Source of the DNA: Mycolicibacterium sp. CBMA 234
Lineage (GTDB): Bacteria; Actinomycetota; Actinomycetes; Mycobacteriales; Mycobacteriaceae
Length of the DNA: 64,000 bases
Direction of reading: 5' to 3'
Assembly: GCF_009729415.1 (NCBI RefSeq)
Contig: NZ_MPKW01000037.1
Location: 62,001 to 126,000, forward strand
The translations under genes and the position numbers were made by a program. Positions within the stretch are counted from its first letter, which is position 1, and each line of letters opens with the position of its first letter. The notes below the pieces were generated by a model, which worked only from the letters and a program-made list of their open reading frames with translations, did no database searches and had not been told where the DNA came from. This document shows, one piece after another, positions 1-8,699 of the stretch.

Positions 1-1
1 C

Positions 2-1042
2 ACTGCGCTCACTGAGCCGGGCGGCATGTTCGACGCCGGCCGGCTGGCCACCTTGGCGGACGCCATCGAGAAGCGCATGAAGGCCGGCTCGGACGTCGTG
101 ATCGTGTCGTCCGGTGCTATCGCCGCGGGCATCGAGCCGCTCGGCCTGACCAAGCGCCCCACTGACCTGGCCACAAAGCAAGCGGCGGCCAGCGTCGGCC
201 AGGTAGCCCTGGTCAATTCGTGGAGTTCGGCGTTCGGCCGGTACGACCGCACCGTCGGGCAGGTGCTGCTCACTGCGCACGACATCGCACAACGGGCGCA
301 GCACAACAATGCCCAGCGCACGTTGGACCGGTTGCGCGCGCTACATGCGGTGGCGATCGTCAACGAGAACGACACGGTGGCCACCAACGAGATTCGGTTC
401 GGCGACAACGATCGGCTGTCGGCCCTGGTGGCTCAGCTGGTCGGGGCCGACGCGCTGATTCTGCTGAGCGACATCGACGGGCTGTACGACTCCGACCCTC
501 GCAAGGGCAATGCCCGTTTCATCCCCGAGGTGGCCGCATCGGGCGACCTTGACGGCGTGTCTGCAACCGGCGGCAGTCGGCTGGGTACCGGCGGCATGGC
601 CTCGAAGCTGTCGTCGGCGCTGCTGGCCGCTGATGCGGGCGTCCCGGTGCTGTTGGCTGCGGCCAGCGACGCCGCTGCTGCGTTGACCGACGCCTCGGTG
701 GGCACGGTGTTCGCCGCCCGCCCCGAACGCATGTCGGCGCGGCGGTTCTGGATGCGTTACGCGGCCGAGGCCACGGGCGTGCTGATCTTGGATGCGGGTG
801 CGGTGCAGGCTGTCGTCGGGAAGCGGAAGTCATTGCTGTCTGCGGGCATCACGGCGGTGTCCGGCCGCTTCCACGGCGGTGACATCGTCGAACTGCACGG
901 GCCTGATGGCAAACCTGTCGCGCGTGGGGTCGTGGCCTTTGATGACACCGAACTCACAGCAATGATCGGCCGGTCCACCAGCGACCTCCCCGCGGAACTG
1001 CGCCGACCTGCGGTTCATGCCGATGATCTGGTCGCAATTTGA
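2..1042 (+). CDS. proB: Glutamate 5-kinase, 5'-truncated by the window edge
   Basis: Catalyses the first step of proline synthesis, ATP-dependent phosphorylation of glutamate to gamma-glutamyl phosphate, in the cytoplasm. The frame is open from base 2 (TALTEPGGMFDAGRL...), so the first internal ATG at 26 is not the start; about two dozen N-terminal residues lie outside the window. The amino-acid kinase core is clear (SSGAIAAGIEP, NENDTVATNEIRFGDNDRLSA, GTGGMASK), and a PUA-type C-terminal domain follows (ITAVSGRFHGGDIVEL to GRSTSDLP). It is highly similar to mycobacterial ProB as I know it. Its partner proA lies about 12 kb downstream on the same strand, so the two are not one operon here, as in M. 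tuberculosis. Confidence 0.96.
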   Translation, partial: TALTEPGGMFDAGRLATLADAIEKRMKAGSDVVIVSSGAIAAGIEPLGLTKRPTDLATKQAAASVGQVALVNSWSSAFGRYDRTVGQVLLTAHDIAQRAQHNNAQRTLDRLRALHAVAIVNENDTVATNEIRFGDNDRLSALVAQLVGADALILLSDIDGLYDSDPRKGNARFIPEVAASGDLDGVSATGGSRLGTGGMASKLSSALLAADAGVPVLLAAASDAAAALTDASVGTVFAARPERMSARRFWMRYAAEATGVLILDAGAVQAVVGKRKSLLSAGITAVSGRFHGGDIVELHGPDGKPVARGVVAFDDTELTAMIGRSTSDLPAELRRPAVHADDLVAI

Positions 1043-1170
1043 CCTCGAGTTTGTGTGTATTTGGCTAGAATCAACGTCTTGTTCAGCGATTTTCCCGCTA
1101 GATAAAGCCAGCTCATTGAATTGGCGCTATGCTGCGTTCGATACCACGCAGCAAACGAAATGGGGGGCTG

Positions 1171-1794
1171 ATGGGGCGGCAGTCCGTGTTGGCGGTCGGT
1201 GCGCATCCCGATGACATCGAACTGGGTTGCGGCGGTGCGTTGGCAAAGCATGTGGCAGCTGGTGACCGGGTCACCATGTTGGTCGTCACCCGCGGCGAAG
1301 AGGGGCCGGGCGACTCTCAGGAGCGCGTGCGTGAGCAGCTTCGCGCAGTAGAGGTGCTGGGCGTGCATGAGCTGTTGTGGGGCCAGGGTTTCGGAGACTG
1401 CCGGGTCTCGCTGCAGGAATTCGAGTTGGTGCACCTGATCGAGGATGCAATCGAAAAGTCCGCTGCCACAGTCGTTTACACCCATACGGCCAATGACAGT
1501 CACCAGGATCACCGGGTGGTTTCCCGCTGTACGCTGGGTGCCGCGCGGTGGGTGTCGTCGATCATGACCTACGGCGGGCCGTCGGCCATCGGCTTCAACC
1601 CGACTGCGTTTGTGGACATCTCCGATTCGCTGGACAAGAAGGTCGAAGCCCTGATGTCGCACGTTTCGCAGGCAGAGGCCAGCGAAAAGGTCAGCGCCTC
1701 CTGGGTGCGCAGTTCCGCTGAGCACTATGGATTCCTGTGCCGCCGGGCGTTCGCCGAAGGATTCGAGCCGGCCCGACTGGTCGTCGACTTCTAG
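1171..1794 (+). CDS. PIG-L/LmbE family zinc-dependent deacetylase
   Basis: A 207-aa protein of the PIG-L/LmbE fold, whose members remove N-acetyl groups from sugars (for example MshB, Mca). The zinc-site motif AHPDDIELGCGG is at residues 11-22 and the second metal/catalytic motif SHQDHR at about 110-115. I chose the ATG at 1171, directly preceded by a G-rich stretch (tggggggctg), over an upstream in-frame start at 1129 that would add 14 non-conserved residues. The stop is 4 nt before the GTG of the next gene, so the two are very likely cotranscribed. The substrate cannot be read from sequence; a sugar or sugar nucleotide shared with the downstream mutase-like flavoprotein is an inference. Confidence 0.85.
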   Translation: MGRQSVLAVGAHPDDIELGCGGALAKHVAAGDRVTMLVVTRGEEGPGDSQERVREQLRAVEVLGVHELLWGQGFGDCRVSLQEFELVHLIEDAIEKSAATVVYTHTANDSHQDHRVVSRCTLGAARWVSSIMTYGGPSAIGFNPTAFVDISDSLDKKVEALMSHVSQAEASEKVSASWVRSSAEHYGFLCRRAFAEGFEPARLVVDF

Positions 1795-1798
1795 CCCT

Positions 1799-3097
1799 GT
1801 GCCGACGTTTCTGGTGGTCGGCGCCGGCCCGACCGGGCTTGGCGCTGCTGTTCGGCTGACTGAACTCGGCATCGACCACCTGGTAGTGGATTCCGGCGAT
1901 CAGGTCGGCGGCATGGCGGCGTCGGTGCGCGACGAACACGGCTTCACCTGGGATCTTGGCGGCCACGTGCTGCACAGCCATTTCGCGGAGTTCGACCAGG
2001 TTGTCGAGGCCGCCGGGGTGGCGATGAACGACGTGGCCCGCAACGGGTGGGTCTGGCTGGACGGCAGTGGCCCGGCGAGCCTGGTGCCCACGCCCATTCA
2101 GCAGCAACTCGCCGAGCTACCGAAGGACCTGCGTCCGGACGCGCCGCTGCATAACCTCGCCGACTATTACCGAAACAATTTCGGTGGCAAACTTTTTGAG
2201 GAATTCTTCGGCCCCTACAACTACAAGATGTGGACGGCTCCGCTCGAGCATATCGACCACGAATGGACGTCGTTGCGCAGCGGTAGCGCCGCGCCGAACG
2301 TCCCGCGCTTGGGCTTGGCGGGTTCGGCGACGGGGCCCGCGGGCAGTTTCCCGTACCCGATCGGTGGCACCGGCGCGCTGTGGCAAGCCGTGCACGAGAG
2401 GGTCCTGGCGCCTGGGACGGTGCGCCTGAACACCCGCGTCGTCGACGTCGACGTGACGCGGCGGGTGGCCACCTTGGCCTCCGGATCGAGCGTGCAGTAC
2501 GACTATTGCGTCAGCTCGGCGGCGTTGACCACGGCCTGGGACTGGCTGGGCGGCCTTGAAGGGCAGCCGCGAAATACCTTGTGCGCCAGCAGAATCTACG
2601 CGGTCGGCCTCGGCTATAGCGGTCCGGCGCCGGCGGCACTGGCCGACAAGACCTGGCTGTATTGCCCCGATCTGAACGTGCCCTGGTACCGGGCCACGAT
2701 GCTGCACAACTACGACCGCGCCAACGCCGGCGAGGGCCGCTGGAATGTGCTGTGCGAGGTGCCGGTGCTGCCCGGGCAATCGTTGACCGCCGACGACGCG
2801 GTGCGTCGCACCGAAGAATCGTTGCGCGCACTCGGTGCCTTGTCGGAGTCCGTCGTCAGCCGATTCGTGCAGGAGGTGCCGATGGGCTATCCGGTGCCGA
2901 CGTTGGGCCGCGACGACATCGTGCGGGCAGTCGACGAACGACTGCGCGCGCACGGCTTCTACAGCCGGGGCCGGTTCGGAGGCTGGCGTTACGAGTCGTC
3001 CAACCAGGACTACGGCTATATGCAGGGCAGGCAGGCCGTCGACAACGCGCTGTTCGGTACGTCCGAGGACGTCTACTGGCACCCGGACAGGTTCTGA
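1799..3097 (+). CDS. FAD/NAD(P)-binding oxidoreductase, UDP-galactopyranose mutase/protoporphyrinogen oxidase-like
   Basis: A 432-aa flavoprotein with an N-terminal Rossmann dinucleotide motif GAGPTG (residues 8-13) and a downstream GG motif (VGGMAASV). The middle region (GKLFEEFFGPYNYKMWT) resembles the sugar-handling part of UDP-galactopyranose mutase and amine-oxidase-like proteins. The start is the GTG at 1799, four bases after the PIG-L stop; an ATG at 1727 inside the PIG-L gene would add residues read from another gene's frame. Its 3' end overlaps the convergent sirtuin gene by 25 bp. The reaction is unknown: the family suggests a redox-neutral or oxidative step on a sugar nucleotide, but no substrate is shown. 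Confidence 0.8.
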   Translation: MPTFLVVGAGPTGLGAAVRLTELGIDHLVVDSGDQVGGMAASVRDEHGFTWDLGGHVLHSHFAEFDQVVEAAGVAMNDVARNGWVWLDGSGPASLVPTPIQQQLAELPKDLRPDAPLHNLADYYRNNFGGKLFEEFFGPYNYKMWTAPLEHIDHEWTSLRSGSAAPNVPRLGLAGSATGPAGSFPYPIGGTGALWQAVHERVLAPGTVRLNTRVVDVDVTRRVATLASGSSVQYDYCVSSAALTTAWDWLGGLEGQPRNTLCASRIYAVGLGYSGPAPAALADKTWLYCPDLNVPWYRATMLHNYDRANAGEGRWNVLCEVPVLPGQSLTADDAVRRTEESLRALGALSESVVSRFVQEVPMGYPVPTLGRDDIVRAVDERLRAHGFYSRGRFGGWRYESSNQDYGYMQGRQAVDNALFGTSEDVYWHPDRF

Positions 3098-3915
3098 GCT
3101 TCCAGTTCAGTGGTGAGCATCGCCAATATCTCTGAGCAGCCACTGTCCATCTTCACCGTGGCGAGCTCGTCGCCGCGGGTAGGGCCACGGTTGATGATCG
3201 CGACGGGCTTGCCGGCTGCGGCCGCATGTCGGACGAAGCGGTAGCCGGAGAACACCGTCAGCGATGAACCGGCGACCAGCAGCGCATCGGCCGCATCGAC
3301 AAGTGAATATGCTTGCTGCACTCGGTCTTTCGGGACGCTGTCGCCGAAATACACGATGTCGGGTTTGAGGATGCCGCCACACACCGGGCAGTCCAGGTAT
3401 TGGAAGTCTGCGACGTTGTCGACTATCGCGTCGGCATCAGGTGCCACGGCAATGCTGCCGACCTGCGTGGCGCGTTCGGTGAAACCGGGGTTCAGCCGTT
3501 CCAGCTCGACAGCCAGCGCGGCCCGGGTCATCGCGTGCCCACAGCTCAGACAGACGACCTGGGCATACGTCCCGTGCAGGTTCACTACGGTCTGTGAGCC
3601 GGCCTTGGTGTGCAGCAGGTCCACGTTCTGGGTGATGACGCCCGTGATGAGCCCGGCGTGCTCCAGGGCGGCCACCGCGCGGTGCCCGGCGTTGGGCCGG
3701 CGCGCAGCCATGTGCCGCCAGCCCACATGGTTACGAGCCCAGTACCGCTGCCGGAAGCCGGGGCCCGACAGGAACTGCTGGATGGTCATGGGGTTGCTCG
3801 GCGGCGAGTCAGGCCCGCGGTAGTCGGGGATGCCGGAGTCGGTGGAGATGCCGGCACCGGTCAGCACAGCGAGACGCCGGTCAGCCAGCAGATTGACCAG
3901 TTCGGGGGCCTGCAC
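3073..3915 (-). CDS. Sir2-family NAD+-dependent protein deacylase
   Basis: A 280-aa sirtuin. It has the NAD-binding GAGIS motif (residues 20-24), the TQNVD motif (95-99), the catalytic His in LHGTY (about 114), and two Cys pairs for structural zinc (CLSC near 122 and CPVC about 60 residues later). Sirtuins remove acyl groups from lysines and consume NAD+. The GTG start at 3915 is supported by a -10-like TACCCT exactly 7 nt upstream on the minus strand, the layout of a leaderless mycobacterial transcript. It is divergent from nadE with only 58 bp between starts, placing an NAD consumer next to an NAD producer. The stop overlaps the end of the convergent flavoprotein gene. Confidence 0.92.
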   Translation of the reverse strand: MQAPELVNLLADRRLAVLTGAGISTDSGIPDYRGPDSPPSNPMTIQQFLSGPGFRQRYWARNHVGWRHMAARRPNAGHRAVAALEHAGLITGVITQNVDLLHTKAGSQTVVNLHGTYAQVVCLSCGHAMTRAALAVELERLNPGFTERATQVGSIAVAPDADAIVDNVADFQYLDCPVCGGILKPDIVYFGDSVPKDRVQQAYSLVDAADALLVAGSSLTVFSGYRFVRHAAAAGKPVAIINRGPTRGDELATVKMDSGCSEILAMLTTELEAQNLSGCQ

Positions 3916-3922
3916 TCCATCG

Positions 3923-3928
3923 AGGGTA
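3923..3928 (-). promoter_or_regulatory. Candidate -10 hexamer for leaderless sirtuin transcript
   Basis: On the minus strand TACCCT matches TANNNT, and 7 nt separate it from the GTG start at 3915, so transcription would begin at the start codon. Inferred from spacing only. Confidence 0.45.
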
Positions 3929-3973
3929 GGCGGTCTGCCGGGTTATGGGAGTTGACGGTGCGACAATCGTGGC

Positions 3974-6016
3974 GTGGATTTCTACTCCGCCTACCAGCAC
4001 GGGTTCGTTCGGGTGGCTGCGTGCACGCACCACACCACGCTCGCCGATCCGGCCGCCAACGCCGAGTCGGTGCTGCGCCTGGCCCGGGCCAGCCACGACG
4101 ACGCCGTGGCGCTGGCGGTGTTTCCCGAGCTGACGCTGTCGGGATACTCCATCGAGGACATCCTGCTGGCGGACACGCTGCTGGAATCGGTGCCTGAGGC
4201 CCTGGCCTCGATCGTTGAGGCATCGGTCGATCTGCTGCCCGTTTTGGTGGTCGGTGCGCCGCTGCGCCACCGGCACCGCATCTACAACACCGCCGTCGTG
4301 ATCCACCGCGGATCGATCTTGGGGGTGGTGCCCAAGTCGTACCTGCCGACCTACCGGGAGTTCTACGAGCAGCGGCAGGTTGCAGCCGGCGATGACGTCG
4401 AGGGGACTATCCGGGTCGGTGGCGTGGACGTGCCGTTCGGCAGCGACCTGCTGTTCGCCGCGGCCGATCTGCCGAATTTCGTGCTGCACGTGGAGATCTG
4501 CGAAGACATGTGGGTGCCTGTGCCGCCGAGTGCGACGGCCGCGCTGGCCGGTGCCACCGTGCTGGCCAACCTGTCTGGCAGCCCCATCACCATCGGCCGG
4601 GCCGACGAGCGCAAGCTGATGGCCCGTTCGGCGTCGTCGCGCTGCCTCGCGGCGTACATCTACGCGGCTGCGGGGGAGGGCGAGTCCACGACTGATCTGG
4701 CCTGGGACGGCCAGACCATGATCTACGAAAACGGCGTGCTACTAGCCGAATCCGAGCGTTTCCCGCGTGGGGAGCGGCGGTCGGTGGCCGATGTCGACAC
4801 CGAGCTGCTGGCCGCCGAACGGTTGCGCATGGGTACCTTCGACGACAACCGGCGCCACTTCGCCGACCGGACCTCAGGATTCCGGCGCATCGAGTTCACC
4901 GTCTCACCGCCGGCCGGCGATATCGGACTGCTCCGCGACATCGAGCGGTTTCCGTTCGTGCCGTCGGATCCGCTACGCCTGCAACAGGATTGCTACGAGG
5001 CGTACAACATCCAGGTGTCCGGCCTGGAGCAGCGGCTGCGGGCGCTGAACTTCCCGACCGTGGTGATCGGCGTCTCCGGCGGGCTGGATTCCACGCACGC
5101 GCTGATCGTCGCGGCCCGGGCGATGGACCGGGAAGGCCGGCCGCGCAGCGACATCCTGGCCTTCACCATGCCGGGTTTCGCGACCGGCGACCACACCAAG
5201 AGCAACGCTACGGCACTGGCCAAAGCGCTCGGAGTCACGTTCTCCGAGTTGGATATTCGCGATACCGCCCGGCTGATGCTCGCCGAGATGGGACATCCGT
5301 TCGCTCGCGGCGAGGCCGTGTACGACGTGACGTTCGAGAATGTCCAGGCTGGGTTGCGCACCGATTTCCTGTTCCGGCTGGCGAACCAGCGCGGCGGCAT
5401 CGTGCTCGGTACGGGCGACCTGTCCGAGCTTGGTCTGGGCTGGTCCACCTACGGCGTCGGCGACCAGATGTCGCACTACAACGTCAACGGCGGCGTGCCC
5501 AAAACCCTGATCCAGCATTTGATTCGGTGGGTGATCTCGTCGGGACAGTTCGGCAATGACGTCAACGACGTGCTGCAGTCCGTGCTGGACACCGAGATCA
5601 CGCCGGAACTGGTGCCGGCGGGTGATGGCGAGGCGGTCCAGAGCAGCCAGGCCAAGGTGGGACCGTATGCGCTGCAGGACTTTTCGCTGTACCAGGTGCT
5701 GCGCTACGGCTTCCGGCCGTCGAAGATCGCGTTCCTGTCCTGGCACGCCTGGCGCGATGCTGCCGCTGGGGCGTGGCCCGCAGGCTTCCCCGACGATGAG
5801 CGGGTGGCCTACTCGCTGGCTGACATCCGGCACTGGTTGACGGTGTTCGTCCAGCGGTTCTACTCGTTCAGCCAGTTCAAGCGGTCGGCGTTGCCGAATG
5901 GGCCGAAGGTGTCGTCGGGTGGTGCGCTCTCACCGCGCGGGGACTGGCGGGCGCCGTCCGACATGTCGGCGCGGATTTGGGTCGACGAAATTGAGCGCAA
6001 CGTCCCGGAACGTTGA
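3974..6016 (+). CDS. nadE: Glutamine-dependent NAD+ synthetase
   Basis: A 680-aa bifunctional enzyme that makes NAD+ from deamido-NAD, ATP and glutamine. The N-terminal nitrilase-type glutaminase domain (about 1-290) shows the catalytic Glu in FPELTLSGYS (E52) and the nucleophile Cys in HVEICEDMW (about 176). The C-terminal synthetase domain carries the ATP pyrophosphatase loop GVSGGLDSTHAL (about 365). Length and start (GTG DFYSAYQHGF) match M. tuberculosis NadE (679 aa). The start is GTG; a GACAAT hexamer ends 6 nt upstream, possibly a weak -10. It is divergent from the sirtuin gene. Confidence 0.97.
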   Translation: MDFYSAYQHGFVRVAACTHHTTLADPAANAESVLRLARASHDDAVALAVFPELTLSGYSIEDILLADTLLESVPEALASIVEASVDLLPVLVVGAPLRHRHRIYNTAVVIHRGSILGVVPKSYLPTYREFYEQRQVAAGDDVEGTIRVGGVDVPFGSDLLFAAADLPNFVLHVEICEDMWVPVPPSATAALAGATVLANLSGSPITIGRADERKLMARSASSRCLAAYIYAAAGEGESTTDLAWDGQTMIYENGVLLAESERFPRGERRSVADVDTELLAAERLRMGTFDDNRRHFADRTSGFRRIEFTVSPPAGDIGLLRDIERFPFVPSDPLRLQQDCYEAYNIQVSGLEQRLRALNFPTVVIGVSGGLDSTHALIVAARAMDREGRPRSDILAFTMPGFATGDHTKSNATALAKALGVTFSELDIRDTARLMLAEMGHPFARGEAVYDVTFENVQAGLRTDFLFRLANQRGGIVLGTGDLSELGLGWSTYGVGDQMSHYNVNGGVPKTLIQHLIRWVISSGQFGNDVNDVLQSVLDTEITPELVPAGDGEAVQSSQAKVGPYALQDFSLYQVLRYGFRPSKIAFLSWHAWRDAAAGAWPAGFPDDERVAYSLADIRHWLTVFVQRFYSFSQFKRSALPNGPKVSSGGALSPRGDWRAPSDMSARIWVDEIERNVPER

Positions 6017-6135
6017 GCGTATTCGCCGGACAAGAATACCGACGATAGGTATGTTTTTTCTGCGAAAGCGTAAATACGCGGAGTTTTCTCGGGTAGCTTC
6101 CAGGCTGTTGGTTGCCGATTCGTGGGGAGGCACTG

Positions 6136-8676
6136 ATGTCTGGAGCGCGGTATATCGGTCGGGTTGGTGGGTTGGCCGTCGCACTTGGGGTTGGATCTGC
6201 GATCGCGCTTGGTGGTGGCGTGGCGTACGCGGACGCCGGCACCGCTGGGGCGGGGGCCTCGCACGACACCTCGAGTACCGGGTCGGCGAATAGTCCCGGC
6301 AAAGCTGAACGGGTCAATAAGCCCAACGCGCCTAAAGTGCCTAAAGCGCCCAAGGCGGCGGAATCGAAGACGTCGGATGCCGATGCCGGGTCAAAATCGT
6401 TGCCGGACAAGGATTCTGATTCAACGGCGGGCAACGCGGGCGGGCGCCATCGGTCCACTCCGGACCGGCCGGCCTCAATGGTGAAGGCTGGCGCACCCAA
6501 ACCGACAGCTGAGGTTTCGGCGCCGACGCCGACGGCCGAGGTGTCAGCGCCTGCCGCGCCGGTCTCCGCGGCGGTGACGCCGCAGATTCAGGCGACCACC
6601 AGCGCCGTCAAACCACCCGTCGGTTCGACACCCACCGCTCCGGTGCAGTCACCGGGGGCGTGGGTGCTGCTGGCCGCGGCCCGCCGCGAATTGGGCGTCG
6701 AGCGAACCGCCAGCGTCCTGCCGGTATCGGCCGTCAACCCGTCGACCTCGGTCAGCCTGACTGCCACGAGCCTCCTCAGCCTGAATCCCGCAGGCCCGGT
6801 CGTGCAGTTCGACGACGGCATCATCCACGGGTCCATCGGGACGCCGCTCAGCGGACCGGTGACCTACACCGTCCTCGGTGGCTCGCAGGGCAAAGTCCGG
6901 ATGCTGGGCACTGGCGCCTTCACCTACCTGCCGAACTACACCGACGTCACCACAGGCACGGCTGAACAGTTCAAGGTGCGCGTCACGCAGCAGACGGCGT
7001 TCGTCCAGGCATTGGAGCAGATTCCGCTGCTTGGCTCGGTTGTCCCGAATCTGCTGGTGACCGTGCGCCAAATTCCGGTGCTGGGCGGACTTTTGACGCC
7101 GATCATCGGGTCATCGGTCGTGGTCCCGGTCAGTGTCGACCTCGCCGGCCTGGTGCCGAGCGGAGCCCCGGTGGCCTACACCTACATGATGGCGTCGTTC
7201 GACGGCACGCCCATCAGCGTCAACTTCTTCCCGGCCTCAGGGTTGCAGGCGGGGCACGTGGCGCCGACGGTCATGTACGGACCCGGCATGACACAACCGG
7301 CCGTCGTCGACCCGTATTCGCAAGGGTTCGTCGGCGTCGGCACCATGCGGTCTGCCGGCTACAACATCGTCACCTGGGACCCTCGCGGCGAATACTATTC
7401 CGGTGGCACGTTGCAACTCGACAACCCGAACTTCGAGGGCAAAGACGTGTCGTCGATCATCAGCTGGATGGCCAAACAGCCTGGCGTGCAATTGGATAAC
7501 GCGGCCACCCTCGATCCCCGCGTGGGCATGATCGGCGTCTCCTACGGCGGTGGCATCCAGTTCGCGACGGCGATCAACGACAAGCGCATCGATGCGATCG
7601 TGCCGGGGCTCGCCTGGAACTCGCTGAATGATGCCCTGTACCCGAGCGGGGCGTTCAAGACGGCATGGGGGTCGCTCCTTGCGCTGGGCTTGGTGCAGAC
7701 GGGCGCGCGCATCAACCCGCAGATCTACAGCGGCATCGTGTTGGGCGACCTGCTGGGCATCCTCACCAAGAGCCAACAGGATGTGTTGGCCAGTAGCGGC
7801 CCCGGTGATCTGATCAAGAACATCACCGCGCCCACGCTGATTCTCCAGGGCACCGTCGATGACCTGATGACGCTGAACCAGGCGATGCAGAACGTCGCGC
7901 TGATGCAGGGGAATGTCGACGCGAACGGTAACCCGTTGCCGCTGAAGATGATCTGGTTCTGCGGTGGCCACGGTGTGTGCCTGGACCCGCAGAGTGCCAT
8001 CCAGAACCAGCTACTGACGGACGAGACGCTCAACTGGCTCGATCGCTACGTCAAGGGCGACACCTCGGTGAATACCGGGCCGAAATTCGAATGGGTCGAT
8101 CAGAACGGCCAGTTCTACGCGTCTGATGTGATGCCGACCGCCCCGAGCTTCCACGGCACCCCGATCACCGACACTGGCGGCGGCGGGCTCATGCCGTTGA
8201 TCCCGATCTTCGGCGGCTCGGGCCCGCTCGGAAATCCGTTGGGACTGGACCAATCGCTGCCCATGCCGACGAAAGCGCAGAACGCGATCAACATCCCGTT
8301 GGCACTACCCACGACGGGGGTGACGCAGCTGGTCGGGTCGCCTCAGGTCACGGTCAACTACACCGGGATTGGGACCGGCCGCTTCGTCTACGGCCAGATC
8401 GTGGACAACAACACCGGGCGCGTGGTCGGCAATGTGGTGACGCCGATTCCAGTGAAGCTGGATGGGCAGGCCCATCAGGTGACGGTCAACCTCGAGAGCA
8501 TCGCCTACACAGCCAAGCCCGGTGATTCGCTGACGCTGCAGCTCGTAGCCTCGACCACTCCGTACGAGAGCTTCACCTCGTTCGGCTTCATCAACGTGTC
8601 CTCGGTCGCGGTGTCCCTGCCGACCGTGGCGGCGGGCGTCGTGGCGGTTGGGAGCGCACCTCCGGTCGCCGCGTAG
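6136..8676 (+). CDS. Secreted alpha/beta-hydrolase of the CocE/peptidase S15 type with proline/alanine-rich N-terminus
   Basis: An 846-aa exported protein. The ATG at 6136 follows a strong GGGGAGG ribosome site. A signal peptide (hydrophobic about 10-32, cleavage after AYA) precedes a long low-complexity Lys/Pro/Ala region (about 40-190, with PTAEVSAP repeated), then a beta-rich domain (about 220-320) and the hydrolase core. The nucleophile elbow GVSYGGG places Ser at about 469; candidate acid and base are the Asp in GTVDDLMT and the His in CGGHGVC. A C-terminal jelly-roll-like segment ends FGFINVSS, as in S15 enzymes. Likely an extracytoplasmic esterase or peptidase; the substrate is unknown. 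No operon partner is obvious. Confidence 0.8.
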   Translation: MSGARYIGRVGGLAVALGVGSAIALGGGVAYADAGTAGAGASHDTSSTGSANSPGKAERVNKPNAPKVPKAPKAAESKTSDADAGSKSLPDKDSDSTAGNAGGRHRSTPDRPASMVKAGAPKPTAEVSAPTPTAEVSAPAAPVSAAVTPQIQATTSAVKPPVGSTPTAPVQSPGAWVLLAAARRELGVERTASVLPVSAVNPSTSVSLTATSLLSLNPAGPVVQFDDGIIHGSIGTPLSGPVTYTVLGGSQGKVRMLGTGAFTYLPNYTDVTTGTAEQFKVRVTQQTAFVQALEQIPLLGSVVPNLLVTVRQIPVLGGLLTPIIGSSVVVPVSVDLAGLVPSGAPVAYTYMMASFDGTPISVNFFPASGLQAGHVAPTVMYGPGMTQPAVVDPYSQGFVGVGTMRSAGYNIVTWDPRGEYYSGGTLQLDNPNFEGKDVSSIISWMAKQPGVQLDNAATLDPRVGMIGVSYGGGIQFATAINDKRIDAIVPGLAWNSLNDALYPSGAFKTAWGSLLALGLVQTGARINPQIYSGIVLGDLLGILTKSQQDVLASSGPGDLIKNITAPTLILQGTVDDLMTLNQAMQNVALMQGNVDANGNPLPLKMIWFCGGHGVCLDPQSAIQNQLLTDETLNWLDRYVKGDTSVNTGPKFEWVDQNGQFYASDVMPTAPSFHGTPITDTGGGGLMPLIPIFGGSGPLGNPLGLDQSLPMPTKAQNAINIPLALPTTGVTQLVGSPQVTVNYTGIGTGRFVYGQIVDNNTGRVVGNVVTPIPVKLDGQAHQVTVNLESIAYTAKPGDSLTLQLVASTTPYESFTSFGFINVSSVAVSLPTVAAGVVAVGSAPPVAA

Positions 8677-8699
8677 GGACGGCGAATCTCCCTCAACTG

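Noticed and set aside
26..1042. proB starting at the ATG at 26
   Set aside because: The frame continues upstream with conserved ProB residues (TALTEPGG), so this ATG is internal and the gene is cut by the window edge.
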